A DNA stretch of 64,000 nt from Candidatus Hadersleviella danica. Its GTDB lineage: Bacteria > Chloroflexota > Anaerolineae > Promineifilales > Promineifilaceae. The DNA is taken from contig JADJSZ010000017.1 of assembly GCA_016711405.1 (NCBI GenBank), positions 39,771 to 103,770 of the forward strand, read 5' to 3'. Every line of letters starts with the position of its first letter. The first letter of the stretch is position 1. Under the pieces are notes generated by a model. It was not told where the DNA came from, ran no database searches, and was given only the letters and a program-made list of their open reading frames with translations. Positions 44,574 through 52,501 of this stretch are shown in pieces. Both the position numbers and the translations under genes were made by a program.

Positions 44574-46279
44574 TGGTCGTCTCTTATCGCCAAAATGTCG
44601 GCTTGCAAGCGCACATCGTCGGGGGGAATGCCCATCAACACGACTAAGTCGGTGGCCATTTCCATGAAGGTGGGCGCGGCCGTATCCGAACCCCACGGTG
44701 AGGCTTGGGGTCTATCTAATTTAATCAGCACTACCAATTCGGGTTTATCGGCCGGGAACCAGCCCACAAACGAGGCGATGGTCTCCGTGGCGTGGTAGAT
44801 GCCATTTTCGGGGATTTGCGCCGTGCCTGTTTTGCCCGCCACAGTGTAGCCAGCCAATTGCGCCTGCCACACTTCGGTGTTAACCGCATTGACTGCCATA
44901 GCCGTCACTTGGTGGGCAATTTCGGGGCGGATGGGGCGGCTGAGAACGGTGGGTTGGTGGGCGAGAACTTGGTTGCCTGTGCGAATCTCTTCCACCACAT
45001 AGGGTTGCATCAGGTAGCCATCGTTGGCGAGGGCGGAGACAGAGAGCAACATTTGCAAGGGGGTGGTGGCCATCCCTTGGCCAAACGAGTTGGTGCCGAG
45101 GCTGGTTTCCGTCCACAACTCATCGCCGGGGCGGAGCATTTGGCCGGCCGCCTCGGCCGCTAAATCTATGCCAGTGCGACGGCCGAAGTTGAACCGCTCC
45201 ATGTAGGTGTAATAGGTATCTGTGCCCATCCAGACCGCCAAAGTGGCCGCGCCCACATTGAGCGAACGTGCCAAAATGGTGGACATGGTGGTGGTGCCGG
45301 GGGCACTGCGGTCCCAGTTGTACATGGGGTAGCCACCCAGTTCTATCACGCCCGAATCGTAGTAGGTGGATTGCAAATTGGCCGCTCCCGAATCGAGCGC
45401 GGCGGCCATTGTCACCACTTTCATCACGGAGCCGGGTTCGTATTGTTGGCTGATGGCGGGGTTTTGGAGCAAATCTCTATCTGCTTCGTAAAAGCGATAG
45501 GGGTCATAGCAAGGCCAGTTGGCCATGGCCACAATCGCCCCCGTGCGCGGATCCATCACAATAATGGTGCCGCTTTCGGCGCGGTATTGGCTAATGGCGT
45601 TGCGGAGGTGTTCTTCGACGGTGTGTTGCACGGTGCGGTCAATGGTCAGCACCAAATCGGAGCCTTCGCGGGCAATGACATTTTCTTGCTGGGTCAGGGG
45701 AGAGATGTTGATTTGCGCCCGCGCCGCTTCGCCCGCCAATTCGGCTTGGTAATACCCTTCTAAACCCGCTCCCCCAATGCCATCAAAGTCGGTGTAGCCC
45801 AAAACGTGGCAGAGCAGTTCGCCTTGGGGGTAAATGCGGCGGGGCATGGGGTCTATTTGGAGGCCGTCGTAATCGAGGGCGCGAATCGCTTCGGCTACCT
45901 CGGCCGAAACCCGCCCCGAGAGCGTGACAAAGGGGTAATTCGACTCGAGCAGAGCCAAAATATCGTAACGGGAGAGGTTGAGAATGGGGGCGAGTTGGGT
46001 GGCCACCTCTTCAGGGTTGATAATCAGGGCGGGTGAGGCCCCGATTTGGTAATCAGCCCCATTGGCGGCCAAGACTGTGCCGTTGCTGTCGTAAATAATC
46101 CCGCGTTCGGGGCGGGCAATAATCTCAAGAGTGGTCGCCAATCGGCCGCGTTCTTCCCACGCCGCGCTCTCCACCACCTGAAACACAACAAGGCGGCCGA
46201 TGATTATCAGCGTGGCAAAGATGAAGCCAGCGGCAACGACCCACATGCGGCGTGTTTGATTTTCATTCACTGGATGCAC
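44570..46279 (-). CDS. ftsI: Septal transpeptidase FtsI (class B penicillin-binding protein)
   Basis: Septal peptidoglycan cross-linker, 569 residues. A short basic start, one membrane helix (VVAAGFIFATLIIIGRLVVF), the PBP dimerisation domain (about 50-230; ARPERGIIYDSNGTVLAANG), then the transpeptidase domain with SxxK in YEPGSVMKVVTMAA, SxN in ARSLNVGAATL and KTG in VAGKTGTAQIPENG. No C-terminal PASTA domains. Start ATG 46279, overlapping the end of ftsL by 17 bases. It pairs with FtsW. Confidence 0.95.
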   Translation of the reverse strand: MHPVNENQTRRMWVVAAGFIFATLIIIGRLVVFQVVESAAWEERGRLATTLEIIARPERGIIYDSNGTVLAANGADYQIGASPALIINPEEVATQLAPILNLSRYDILALLESNYPFVTLSGRVSAEVAEAIRALDYDGLQIDPMPRRIYPQGELLCHVLGYTDFDGIGGAGLEGYYQAELAGEAARAQINISPLTQQENVIAREGSDLVLTIDRTVQHTVEEHLRNAISQYRAESGTIIVMDPRTGAIVAMANWPCYDPYRFYEADRDLLQNPAISQQYEPGSVMKVVTMAAALDSGAANLQSTYYDSGVIELGGYPMYNWDRSAPGTTTMSTILARSLNVGAATLAVWMGTDTYYTYMERFNFGRRTGIDLAAEAAGQMLRPGDELWTETSLGTNSFGQGMATTPLQMLLSVSALANDGYLMQPYVVEEIRTGNQVLAHQPTVLSRPIRPEIAHQVTAMAVNAVNTEVWQAQLAGYTVAGKTGTAQIPENGIYHATETIASFVGWFPADKPELVVLIKLDRPQASPWGSDTAAPTFMEMATDLVVLMGIPPDDVRLQADILAIRDDQ

Positions 46280-46748
46280 CTCGCCTTAAATCGGTGATAT
46301 TGTCGCGCACCACGAGCCAAAGCGCCTCTTCAATTAATTCGATGGGTTCGGCTGGGGTGGGCACGGCCGTGGGCAATAAGGCCAACGACTCGGTGTGGGC
46401 AGGGTAATCGGGCACAATGATGTACTCGATTTCTTCGGGGGTGGCCAGCACAAAGCCGAGTTGGCGGGCGGCCGTTTCGAGCCTGTTCAGGGATTGCGAT
46501 TCGGCAATTTGCCGCTCCAAAACGCTGTTTTGGCGTTTGTAATCGGCCAAATCAAATTGCAAAATTTGCACCCGCCGCCCCGTTTCGGCAATGTGGCTGG
46601 CCTGAATTAAATAAATGGTGGCAATCAGCGTGACCAACACCAAAATGACGGCCCAGCCAAGGGCGGCTTGCGCCTCGTTCAGCTTGAGCAGGCGGCGCAA
46701 CTCCCCGCGCCAGTGCAGGGGGGTGGGGGTGGTGTCGGGGGTGGTCAT
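46263..46748 (-). CDS. ftsL: FtsL-like divisome protein
   Basis: Single-pass protein of 161 residues: cytoplasmic start of about 30 residues, a membrane helix (AALGWAVILVLVTLIATIYL) and a coiled coil (HIAETGRRVQILQFDLADYK, about 50-100) followed by LETAARQLGFVLATPEEIEY, the typical small domain after FtsL/FtsB coiled coils. FtsL is too variable to name on sequence alone; the topology and its place between rsmH and ftsI make the call. The C-terminal 50 residues are longer than in E. coli FtsL. Confidence 0.8.
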   Translation of the reverse strand: MTTPDTTPTPLHWRGELRRLLKLNEAQAALGWAVILVLVTLIATIYLIQASHIAETGRRVQILQFDLADYKRQNSVLERQIAESQSLNRLETAARQLGFVLATPEEIEYIIVPDYPAHTESLALLPTAVPTPAEPIELIEEALWLVVRDNITDLRRGASSE

Positions 46749-46801
46749 GGGAGTGGGTAGTGGTTAGTGGTTAGTGGTTAGTGAATAGTGGCCTATATTC
46801 A
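46749..46801. repeat. TTAGTGGTTAGTGG / CACTAATCACTAACC spacer hairpin
   Basis: Five TTAGTGG units face CTAATCACTAACCACT across the GCCTATATT loop. Confidence 0.75.
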
Positions 46802-47716
46802 CTAATCACTAACCACTTTTTCTGCGATACGTAGTTTGGCACTGCGGCTACGGGGGTTGGTGGTTAGTTCGGCCGTGCCGGGGCCGATGGGTTTGCGGCT
46901 GATGCGTTTGAGGGTGGGTTGCCAGTTGCTAATCAGTTGCGCGGGCGACCATTCGGGTTCTTGGCTTAAATCGCGAATGTGGTTTTTGACAAGTCTGTCT
47001 TCCAGTGAATGAAAGCTGATGACGGCCAAACGGCCGCTGGGGGCAAGTAATTTCACGGCCGCCGCCAGCCCTTTTTCCAATGCCTCTAGCTCGCCATTAA
47101 CGGCGATGCGCAGGGCTTGGAAGATGCGCGTGGCGGGGTGAATATGGCTTCGGCCGCGTGGGGTGCGTAGCACGGTGGCGATAAAATCGGCCAGTTGTTT
47201 GGTGGTTGCCCACGGCCGATTTTCGACGAGCGCTTGAGCCAACTTGCGGCTTTGCTTTTCTTCGCCATAGCGCCAAAAAATGTCGGCCAAGGCGGTGGCG
47301 GGCCATGTGTTGAGCAGGTCAGCGGCCGTTTGGCCTGTGCGCGGGTCAAAGCGCATGTCCAGCGGGGCTTCGTAGCGAAAGGCGAAACCACGCGTGGGGT
47401 TATCCAGTTGGCGTGATGATAAGCCCAAATCCATGAGGATGCCGTCTGCTTCACCAAATCCATATTCGGGGGCAAACCGCCCCATTTCAGCATAACTGGC
47501 GTTGACAAATTGGACTTGGTCGCCCCATTCGGCCAGTTGCTGGCGGGCAAATTCAATCGCTTCGGGGTCCCAATCAAAGGCGAGGACACGGCCGCCCTGT
47601 TCTAAAATGCCACGGGTATGCCCACCCGCGCCGAGGGTGCCGTCTATGTAGCGGCCGTGCGGCCGTACCTGCAACGCCTCGAGAACTTCATGGTAAAGAA
47701 CAGGGATGTGGGACAT
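46802..47716 (-). CDS. rsmH: 16S rRNA m4C1402 methyltransferase
   Basis: MraW/RsmH, 304 residues, methylating N4 of C1402 in 16S rRNA. HIPVLYHEVLEALQVRPHGR, then the SAM site YIDGTLGAGGHTRGILEQ, ADGILMDLGLSSRQLDNPTR with the catalytic Asp region, GFAFRYEAPLDMRFD, and near the end LAVISFHSLEDRLVKNHIRD. Complete, ATG 47716; second gene of the cluster, as is usual after mraZ. Confidence 0.97.
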   Translation of the reverse strand: MSHIPVLYHEVLEALQVRPHGRYIDGTLGAGGHTRGILEQGGRVLAFDWDPEAIEFARQQLAEWGDQVQFVNASYAEMGRFAPEYGFGEADGILMDLGLSSRQLDNPTRGFAFRYEAPLDMRFDPRTGQTAADLLNTWPATALADIFWRYGEEKQSRKLAQALVENRPWATTKQLADFIATVLRTPRGRSHIHPATRIFQALRIAVNGELEALEKGLAAAVKLLAPSGRLAVISFHSLEDRLVKNHIRDLSQEPEWSPAQLISNWQPTLKRISRKPIGPGTAELTTNPRSRSAKLRIAEKVVSD

Positions 47717-47747
47717 GGGAGGTGTATTCGTTATTGGTTACTCGTTA

Positions 47748-48179
47748 CTAAATTCCCAAATTTTCCCACCGAGTGACATCGTTGTCATTTTCGATGTTTT
47801 CACGCACGGCCGTCCATGTCTCGCTCGTCCAAATTTCAATGTAGTTAAACATCCCCACAATCACCACATCATTTTCGATGGCCGCAAATTCGCGCAGGTA
47901 GGGCGGGAGCAAAATACGCCCTTGGCGGTCGGGTTCCAAATCAATGGCACTCGAGAAAACGCGCCGCCGAAAATCCCGAATGCGGCTATCGGCCAGCGGT
48001 TTGGCCATGATTTCTTGGGCGAGTTTTTGCCACTCATCCAGCGGGTACACCATCAGGTTGCGGTCAAAGCCACGGGTGACGACGAGACCGGCCGCCAAAT
48101 CCCCGCGAAACTTGGCGGGAATGGTCAGCCGCCCTTTGTCATCTATGGTGTGTGTGTATTCGCCGAGGAACATGGCCAT
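47748..48179 (-). CDS. mraZ: Transcriptional regulator MraZ
   Basis: First gene of the dcw cluster, 143 residues, with two AbrB-type DNA-binding repeats: MFLGEYTHTIDDKGRLTIPA and, in the second half, SSAIDLEPDRQGRILLPPYL. MraZ forms a ring and represses its own operon by binding phased TGGG-type direct repeats; three such repeats lie just after the promoter upstream. The start is Met1 (48179) or, more like the family, Met3 at 48173. Confidence 0.96.
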   Translation of the reverse strand: MAMFLGEYTHTIDDKGRLTIPAKFRGDLAAGLVVTRGFDRNLMVYPLDEWQKLAQEIMAKPLADSRIRDFRRRVFSSAIDLEPDRQGRILLPPYLREFAAIENDVVIVGMFNYIEIWTSETWTAVRENIENDNDVTRWENLGI

Positions 48180-48337
48180 GAGGAGGGGGTGTGAGAAGTG
48201 AAAAGTGAAAAGTGAGAAGTGAACAAGTCCGTTGACGAACCGACCAATTGCTAATTACTAATTACTGGTTTTTAGAACGTTTGTTTGCATTTTGTCCCAT
48301 TGTGGATTCGGTTTGGGCTAAAATTTGGCGTATTTGC

Positions 48338-48361
48338 CCCATTTTGCCCCACTTTAACCCA
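48338..48361 (-). promoter_or_regulatory. MraZ operator: three TGGG boxes at 10-bp period
   Basis: Minus strand: TGGGTTAAAG, TGGGGCAAAA, TGGG, with boxes at 48361-48358, 48351-48348 and 48341-48338. This matches the TGGGN-N5 direct repeat bound by E. coli MraZ. It begins about 5 bases after the predicted transcription start, so binding should block or clear the promoter. Confidence 0.8.
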
Positions 48362-48372
48362 CAATCTTCCAA

Positions 48373-48401
48373 AGTATACACGAAAGGCGAGTGGGTGTGA
48401 A
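48373..48401 (-). promoter_or_regulatory. Sigma-70 promoter of the dcw operon
   Basis: Minus strand: TTCACA (48401-48396), 17 bases, TATACT (48378-48373). Each box has one mismatch to consensus. Start expected near 48366, giving a leader of about 190 bases to mraZ. Confidence 0.75.
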
Positions 48402-48417
48402 GAAGAAATCGTGAATT

Positions 48418-48467
48418 AGCCGGGGGTGGTGCCCCCGGCTGTACAATGGTGGGCTTTCAGCCCACGA
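48418..48467. repeat. Double hairpin, REP-like
   Basis: AGCCGGGGG-tggt-GCCCCCGGCT (stem 9) is followed by GTGGGCT-tt-CAGCCCAC. It lies between divergent promoter regions, so it is unlikely to be a terminator for either; it looks like a dispersed palindromic element. Confidence 0.65.
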
Positions 48468-48557
48468 TTATTACCCATCCCCAACTGAGATAAAAGCTAA
48501 TCACCTTTTCTCCTCTGCCCCTCTGCTTCCCTGTTCTATTTCAGATAAACTTGCCGT

Positions 48558-49592
48558 ATGAGTGATTTATTGCAAATAGATGGAAGCACAGGTCAAGGTG
48601 GGGGGCAGGTTTTGCGGACGAGTTTGAGCTTGAGTGCGTTGACGGGACGGCCGTTTCGCCTCGAGAACATTCGCGCAGGGCGAAGCCAGCCGGGGTTACG
48701 GCCGCAACATTTGCTGGCTGTGCGAGCCACGGCCGCACTTTGCTCGGCCGAATTGGTGGGCGACGCGCTGAACAGCACCACGTTGGAATTTCGGCCGCGC
48801 CACCCTGCCCGCGCAGGGCGTTACCAGTTCGATGTGAACGAACACACCCCGCACAGCTCGGCGGGGGCGGTGACGTTGGTGTGGCAAACGCTCATCTGGC
48901 CATTGCTATTTGCCGATGCGCCCAGCCAATTGGTGTTGCGCGGGGGAACCCATGTGCCGTTCAGTCCGTCGTTCGATTATGTCAACAATGTGACGGTGCC
49001 TACCTATCGCCAATTGGGGTTGCTACTCGAGGTATCGCTCAACGAGTGGGGCTGGATGGCGCGGGGTGGGGGGGAAATGACGGCCGACATCACCCCTATC
49101 CGCCACATCTTGCCCGCCGATTGGACAACTCCACCCGCACCCGCCAGTTTGCAAGGGGAAGCAGTGGCCACCAATTTGCCCGTCCACATTCCCCAGCGGA
49201 TGGCTAACCGCGCCGCCAATCTGTTGCGCGAGGCGGGCATCCCCACTCCTGTGCGCCCCGTGCGTGCCCGAAGCACGGCCGAGGGGGCAACCATCTTGCT
49301 CTGGACAGACCATGCGGGGTTTGGCAGTTTGGGGGAAAAAGGGCTACCTGCCCAAACGGTGGCAGAGCGGGCGGTGGACGAGGCGGTGGCGTTTTTCAGG
49401 AGTGGCGCGGCCGTTGATGCTCATCTGGCCGACCAACTGCTCATTCCCCTCAGTTTGGCTACGGGCACATCCCGCTTCACCACGCCCGAAATCACCCTGC
49501 ACACCCGCACCAACGCCGAGTTATTGCGCTTATGGCTCCGGGTGGAGATTCGGTTTGAGGGACAGGTCGTAATGGTAGAAGGGAGAAAATGA
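48558..49592 (+). CDS. rtcA: RNA 3'-terminal phosphate cyclase
   Basis: ATP-dependent enzyme converting RNA 3'-phosphate to a 2',3'-cyclic phosphate, 344 residues. IDGSTGQGGGQVLRTSLSLS is the N-terminal signature; RAGRSQPGLRPQHLLAVRA follows; TLVWQTLIWPLLFADAPSQL and GGTHVPFSPSFDYV are typical; the C-terminal HLADQLLIPLSLATGTSRF region carries the active-site side. The ligase rtcB and regulator rtcR, its usual partners, are not in the window. Start ATG 48558. Confidence 0.94.
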   Translation: MSDLLQIDGSTGQGGGQVLRTSLSLSALTGRPFRLENIRAGRSQPGLRPQHLLAVRATAALCSAELVGDALNSTTLEFRPRHPARAGRYQFDVNEHTPHSSAGAVTLVWQTLIWPLLFADAPSQLVLRGGTHVPFSPSFDYVNNVTVPTYRQLGLLLEVSLNEWGWMARGGGEMTADITPIRHILPADWTTPPAPASLQGEAVATNLPVHIPQRMANRAANLLREAGIPTPVRPVRARSTAEGATILLWTDHAGFGSLGEKGLPAQTVAERAVDEAVAFFRSGAAVDAHLADQLLIPLSLATGTSRFTTPEITLHTRTNAELLRLWLRVEIRFEGQVVMVEGRK

Positions 49593-49657
49593 GGGAGGGG
49601 GAGCAGAGGAGCGGAGGGGCAGAGGGGCACTCGCCACTAGCCACTAGCCACTAATCA

Positions 49658-50128
49658 CTACTCACTCTTCCACTCCTGCCAATTATCGCGAATGGTGCGG
49701 CGGGGGACGGGCATACCGAGGACGAGTTGGGTGCTGGTTTGGCCAAAGCGCATCAGGCGGGTGAGCAGGTCGTTGAGGTGGCTGGTGGAGGAGACGGCCG
49801 CCCGCAAGATAAAGGAGACATCCCCCGTCACGTTATAACATTCCAACACTTCGGGCATATCCACCACCGCATGGCGGAACAATTTTTCGCGTTCGGTGGC
49901 CATGTGCACCTGAATGAGCACGGTCATGGCCCCACCGAGGGGTTCGCTGTTCACGGCCGCGTGATACCCCGTGATAAGCCCTGCTTCCTCGAGTTTGCGC
50001 ACCCGCTCCGCCACGGCTGGCGGGGTTAGGTTCACCATTTTGGCCAAATCGGCATAGGCGAGACGGCCGTTTTCTTGCAGAGCGACCAAAATTTTCCAAC
50101 CTGTTGAATCGAGCAATTTGTTTTCCAA
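49658..50128 (-). CDS. Lrp/AsnC-family transcriptional regulator
   Basis: Feast/famine regulator of about 157 residues. The helix-turn-helix is YADLAKMVNLTPPAVAERVR, followed by KLEEAGLITGYHAAVN and an RAM ligand domain (TVLIQVHMATEREKLFRHAV; VLECYNVTGDVSFILRAAVS). An open frame continues to 50281, but the family start is matched by TTG 50128 (LENKLLDSTGWKILVALQ), which has GGAGG 9 bases upstream, while the extra 51 residues are partly repeat-encoded. The divergent EamA transporter gene is a possible target, as amino-acid exporters often neighbour Lrp genes (inference). Confidence 0.85.
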   Translation of the reverse strand: MENKLLDSTGWKILVALQENGRLAYADLAKMVNLTPPAVAERVRKLEEAGLITGYHAAVNSEPLGGAMTVLIQVHMATEREKLFRHAVVDMPEVLECYNVTGDVSFILRAAVSSTSHLNDLLTRLMRFGQTSTQLVLGMPVPRRTIRDNWQEWKSE

Positions 50129-50234
50129 AGTAGAGAGCCTCCACTGATTTGCAAAATAAGCTAAATGGCCAAGGGGAGCATCTAAAGTCCCTACCTGCGG
50201 CCGTGGGGAAAAGGGATAATTCCCACTTCGTAAA

Positions 50235-50330
50235 ATTCTGGGTTTATTGGTGTATTCGTATATTGGTGTATTGGGTGACACTCAATATACCAATACACAA
50301 ATACACCAATATACTCCCTACTCTCGAGGT
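50235..50330. repeat. TATTGGTGTATT / AATACACCAATA spacer hairpin
   Basis: GTATATTGGTGTATTGG faces CCAATACACAAATACACCAA around GTGACACTCAATATA. The family recurs at 56285-56352 and 63697-63745. It lies between the divergent lrp and eamA genes. Confidence 0.75.
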
Positions 50331-50335
50331 TTTCC

Positions 50336-51292
50336 ATGATAGCAGAAGTTGTTGTTGCCCGTCGGCTGTGGTGGCACGGCCGTGAAAAACGGTTGGCCGA
50401 AATCGCCTTTATCTTGATTGTGGGGGTGTGGGGCGTGTCGTTTGTGTTTACCAAAAACGCCCTGACCGAAATTGGGCCATTCGCCTATAACAGTTTGCGG
50501 ATGGGCATTGGGGCGGTCTGCTTGGCCGTGATGGCGGGGCGGCAGTGGCGGCAAGTGAAATGGTGGTGGGGTGTGCCCGTGGTGCTTTTGGGAGCCATTT
50601 TGTTGGGTGGTTATAGCTTGCAATCGTTTGGCCAGCAATTTACCACGGCCAGCAAAGCGGGCTTCCTGACGGGTATCAATGTGGTTTATGTGCCGCTGTT
50701 TGCGGCCGTGTTGCTCCGCCGCTGGCCCAGCCGCTTCCAAATTTTGGGGGTGGTGCTGGCCTTTGTGGGGTTGTCGCTCATTGCGGTAGAAGGGGATTGG
50801 CGGCAGTTGCAGTTCGGCCGTGGGGATGGTTACGTGGCGGCCAGCGGCCTGTTTTGGGCACTTTACGTCATTGTCCTCTCCCATTCTGCCCAGCGGATGC
50901 CGATTTTGCCTTTTGCGGCGTTGCATGTGGGCACGGCCGCGTTGGGCAGTAGCCTGCTCTGGCTGTGGCAAGAGCCGCAAGCGATTGCGTGGAATGCGCC
51001 AAACTTATGGGTAGGCGTGCTGGTTACGGGGGTGATTATTTTGGGGGTGGGCACAAGTGTGCAAGCACAACTATTGCGGCTGGTAGACCCGACTCGCGCC
51101 GCGCTGATTGCCACGTTGGAGCCGCTGTTTGCGGCCGGGGCGGGCTGGCTGGTGGGCGAGGTGTTGACCACGGCCGTGCTTATCGGCGGCACGTTGATTC
51201 TCTTTGGCATGGTCGCCTCGGAGTTGGGGCAGGGGAGCCGGGGGGCAGGGGAGAAAGAGAGTAAGAGAGTAAGCGACAGACTGAGAGACTGA
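50336..51292 (+). CDS. EamA-family (DMT) transporter
   Basis: Inner-membrane transporter of the drug/metabolite superfamily, 318 residues, ten hydrophobic segments in two EamA halves: FILIVGVWGVSFVFTKNALT opens the first, FWALYVIVLSHSAQRMPILP the second, and PTRAALIATLEPLFAAGAGW is the conserved last-helix signature. Such proteins export amino acids, purines or other metabolites. About 20 C-terminal residues (GSRGAGEKESKRVSDRLRD) come from repeat sequence, so the native tail may have been replaced. Start ATG 50336, six bases after a repeat hairpin. Confidence 0.85.
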   Translation: MIAEVVVARRLWWHGREKRLAEIAFILIVGVWGVSFVFTKNALTEIGPFAYNSLRMGIGAVCLAVMAGRQWRQVKWWWGVPVVLLGAILLGGYSLQSFGQQFTTASKAGFLTGINVVYVPLFAAVLLRRWPSRFQILGVVLAFVGLSLIAVEGDWRQLQFGRGDGYVAASGLFWALYVIVLSHSAQRMPILPFAALHVGTAALGSSLLWLWQEPQAIAWNAPNLWVGVLVTGVIILGVGTSVQAQLLRLVDPTRAALIATLEPLFAAGAGWLVGEVLTTAVLIGGTLILFGMVASELGQGSRGAGEKESKRVSDRLRD

Positions 51293-51329
51293 CTAGCTGA
51301 CAAGCTGATTAGCTGATAGCTAAATGTCA

Positions 51330-51531
51330 CCCTACGCTTGTGACTTTTATCACTATCACCCTCCTCTGTTTGGGCGTATCCTAAGGGCAAGTAAGTAAGT
51401 TCGTCACAGTTTGGACAACTTACTGGTGTGGAGAAGCACGACACGCCAAATGACGAACTCCACGAGCGGTAGGGAAAGGGTTAGACATCGGCCGTTCTGA
51501 GGTAACACTCAGGACGGCCTCTTTTTTTTGC
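51330..51531 (+). ncRNA. Candidate structured RNA ending in a terminator
   Basis: No reading frame, but dense complementarity. AGTAAGTT (51393-51400) pairs with AACTTACT (51417-51424). Its loop, CGTCACAGTTTGG, is complementary to CCAAATGACG (51446-51455), so a pseudoknot forms, or two structures compete; inside is a GGTGTG/CACGCC hairpin (with G-U). A perfect terminator stem follows at 51490-51519. I matched it to no known family (6S, SRP, tmRNA, RNase P and common riboswitch cores were considered). It could be an independent sRNA or a leader, but no gene follows before tRNA-Arg. The 5' end is uncertain. Confidence 0.5.
51490..51529 (+). terminator. Rho-independent terminator
   Basis: GGCCGTTCTGAG-gtaaca-CTCAGGACGGCC (one G-T mismatch pair) followed by TC and T8. 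Confidence 0.9.
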
Positions 51532-51565
51532 CACTGAGTTGATACAGCCCAAAAGTTCTACTCGT

Positions 51566-51594
51566 TTGCCCGCCCCCGCGCTTCCTCATATAAT
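51566..51594 (+). promoter_or_regulatory. Sigma-70 promoter for tRNA-Arg
   Basis: TTGCCC (51566-51571), 17 bases, perfect TATAAT (51589-51594), 12 bases before the tRNA. Confidence 0.75.
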
Positions 51595-51606
51595 TTTAGG
51601 CACGTT

Positions 51607-51679
51607 GTTCCCGTAGCTCAGTGGATAGAGCAACTCTTTCCTAAAGAGTAGGTCGTAGGTTCGACTCCTACCGGGGACG
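51607..51679 (+). tRNA. tRNA-Arg (anticodon CCT)
   Basis: Acceptor GTTCCCG/CGGGGAC with one T-G pair, D-arm GCTCAGTGGATAGAGC, anticodon stem ACTCT/AGAGT around loop TTCCTAA (anticodon CCT), T-arm CGTAGGTTCGACTCCTACC, discriminator G. CCA not encoded. Confidence 0.95.
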
Positions 51680-51685
51680 CAAAGA

Positions 51686-51716
51686 AAAACGCCAGCGTGA
51701 TGCTGGCGTTTTTTTT
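51686..51716 (+). terminator. Terminator after tRNA-Arg
   Basis: AAAACGCCAGC-gtgat-GCTGGCGTTTT and more T, 6 bases after the tRNA. Confidence 0.9.
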
Positions 51717-51738
51717 GTTGCTTGAAGGGCATATTAAG

Positions 51739-52431
51739 TTATAGGTTCGGCCGCTTGTTCCACATGTGGATGAGGTTTAGCAATTCATCCCCCAGCCCTA
51801 CTTGTTCGTGGAAGGCGAGGATGGCGCGAACAGTATCCATAAATTCGGGGCGGGCGAGTTCGTCGTAGGGGGCGGAGATTTCGTGGCAAAAGAGGGCAAA
51901 CTCCTCGGCCGAGAACTGTTGGGCGATGAGCCATTCAAGGCGGGTGTCAAGGAGCACGGCCGTTTCCAATTCGGCCGCCATCTGGCTGATATAGTCGCGG
52001 TAAGCGGCCAAAATCTCGGCCGGGCGATCCCATTTGGCCAACACATCGGCGGGCAGGGGCAACGCGTTGCCCTGCAATTGCAACATCTCCAACCGCGTCA
52101 GGCGCATCACCTCTTGCGGCAACGCCTCCAGCCGATTGTGGCGCAAGTTGAGATGGGTAAGTTGGCGCAATTGGCCAATGGAAGGGGGCAAGACGTGAAG
52201 CAGATTATCGGCCAAACTGAGGTGGGTGAGGTGGATGAGACGGCCGATTTCAGCCGGCAACTTCGCCAACTGGTTGCCCCGCAAGGTCAGTTGGGTAAGC
52301 TGGGTGAGTTCGTGCAACCCCTCGGGCCACGCCACCAACCCCAAGCCTCCCAAATCCAGTTGGGCCGAACCGAGGGTCAGGGCTTCCTCGATGAGGTAAG
52401 CGGCAGTTATTTGTCCTTGGTCATTTGTCAT
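51739..52431 (-). CDS. Leucine-rich-repeat protein with C-terminal death-like module
   Basis: About 230 residues. An N-terminal cap is followed by four to five leucine-rich repeats (LTQLTLRGNQLAKLPAEIGR; LTHLSLADNLLHVLPPSIGQ; LTHLNLRHNRLEALPQEVMR; LEMLQLQGNALPLPADVLAK). After a helical linker the C-terminal 60 residues (FSAEEFALFCHEISAPYDEL...LLNLIHMWNKRP) have the pattern of small effector-associated/death-like domains and resemble the N-terminus of the SUMF1 protein at 17.8-19.1 kb. No enzyme domain. It may be an adaptor or sensor in a conflict or signalling system (inference). ATG 52431 is preferred, as the sequence above is repeat. Confidence 0.7.
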   Translation of the reverse strand: MTNDQGQITAAYLIEEALTLGSAQLDLGGLGLVAWPEGLHELTQLTQLTLRGNQLAKLPAEIGRLIHLTHLSLADNLLHVLPPSIGQLRQLTHLNLRHNRLEALPQEVMRLTRLEMLQLQGNALPLPADVLAKWDRPAEILAAYRDYISQMAAELETAVLLDTRLEWLIAQQFSAEEFALFCHEISAPYDELARPEFMDTVRAILAFHEQVGLGDELLNLIHMWNKRPNL

Positions 52432-52501
52432 TCGTACTTCGTACTTCGTAATTGGTAATTGGCAATTGGCTTTCATTCACCAACTACTTTTTGCTCATTG
52501 C

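Larger units (their letters stand above)
48180..48557. other. Divergent region: dcw promoter, MraZ boxes, hairpins
   Basis: From mraZ outwards: repeats (GTGAAAAGTGAGAAGTGAA, 48190-48222; TTGCTAATTACTAATTACTGG, 48246-48270), MraZ boxes 48338-48361, promoter 48373-48401, double hairpin 48418-48467, and a short CTCTGCCCC repeat (48511-48535) before rtcA. No coding region. Confidence 0.7.

Noticed and set aside
51330..51531. 6S RNA, tmRNA, SRP RNA or RNase P RNA
   Set aside because: Diagnostic sequences such as the SRP GGAAGCAGCC loop, the tmRNA tRNA-like ends or RNase P core were not found; kept only as an unassigned structured RNA.
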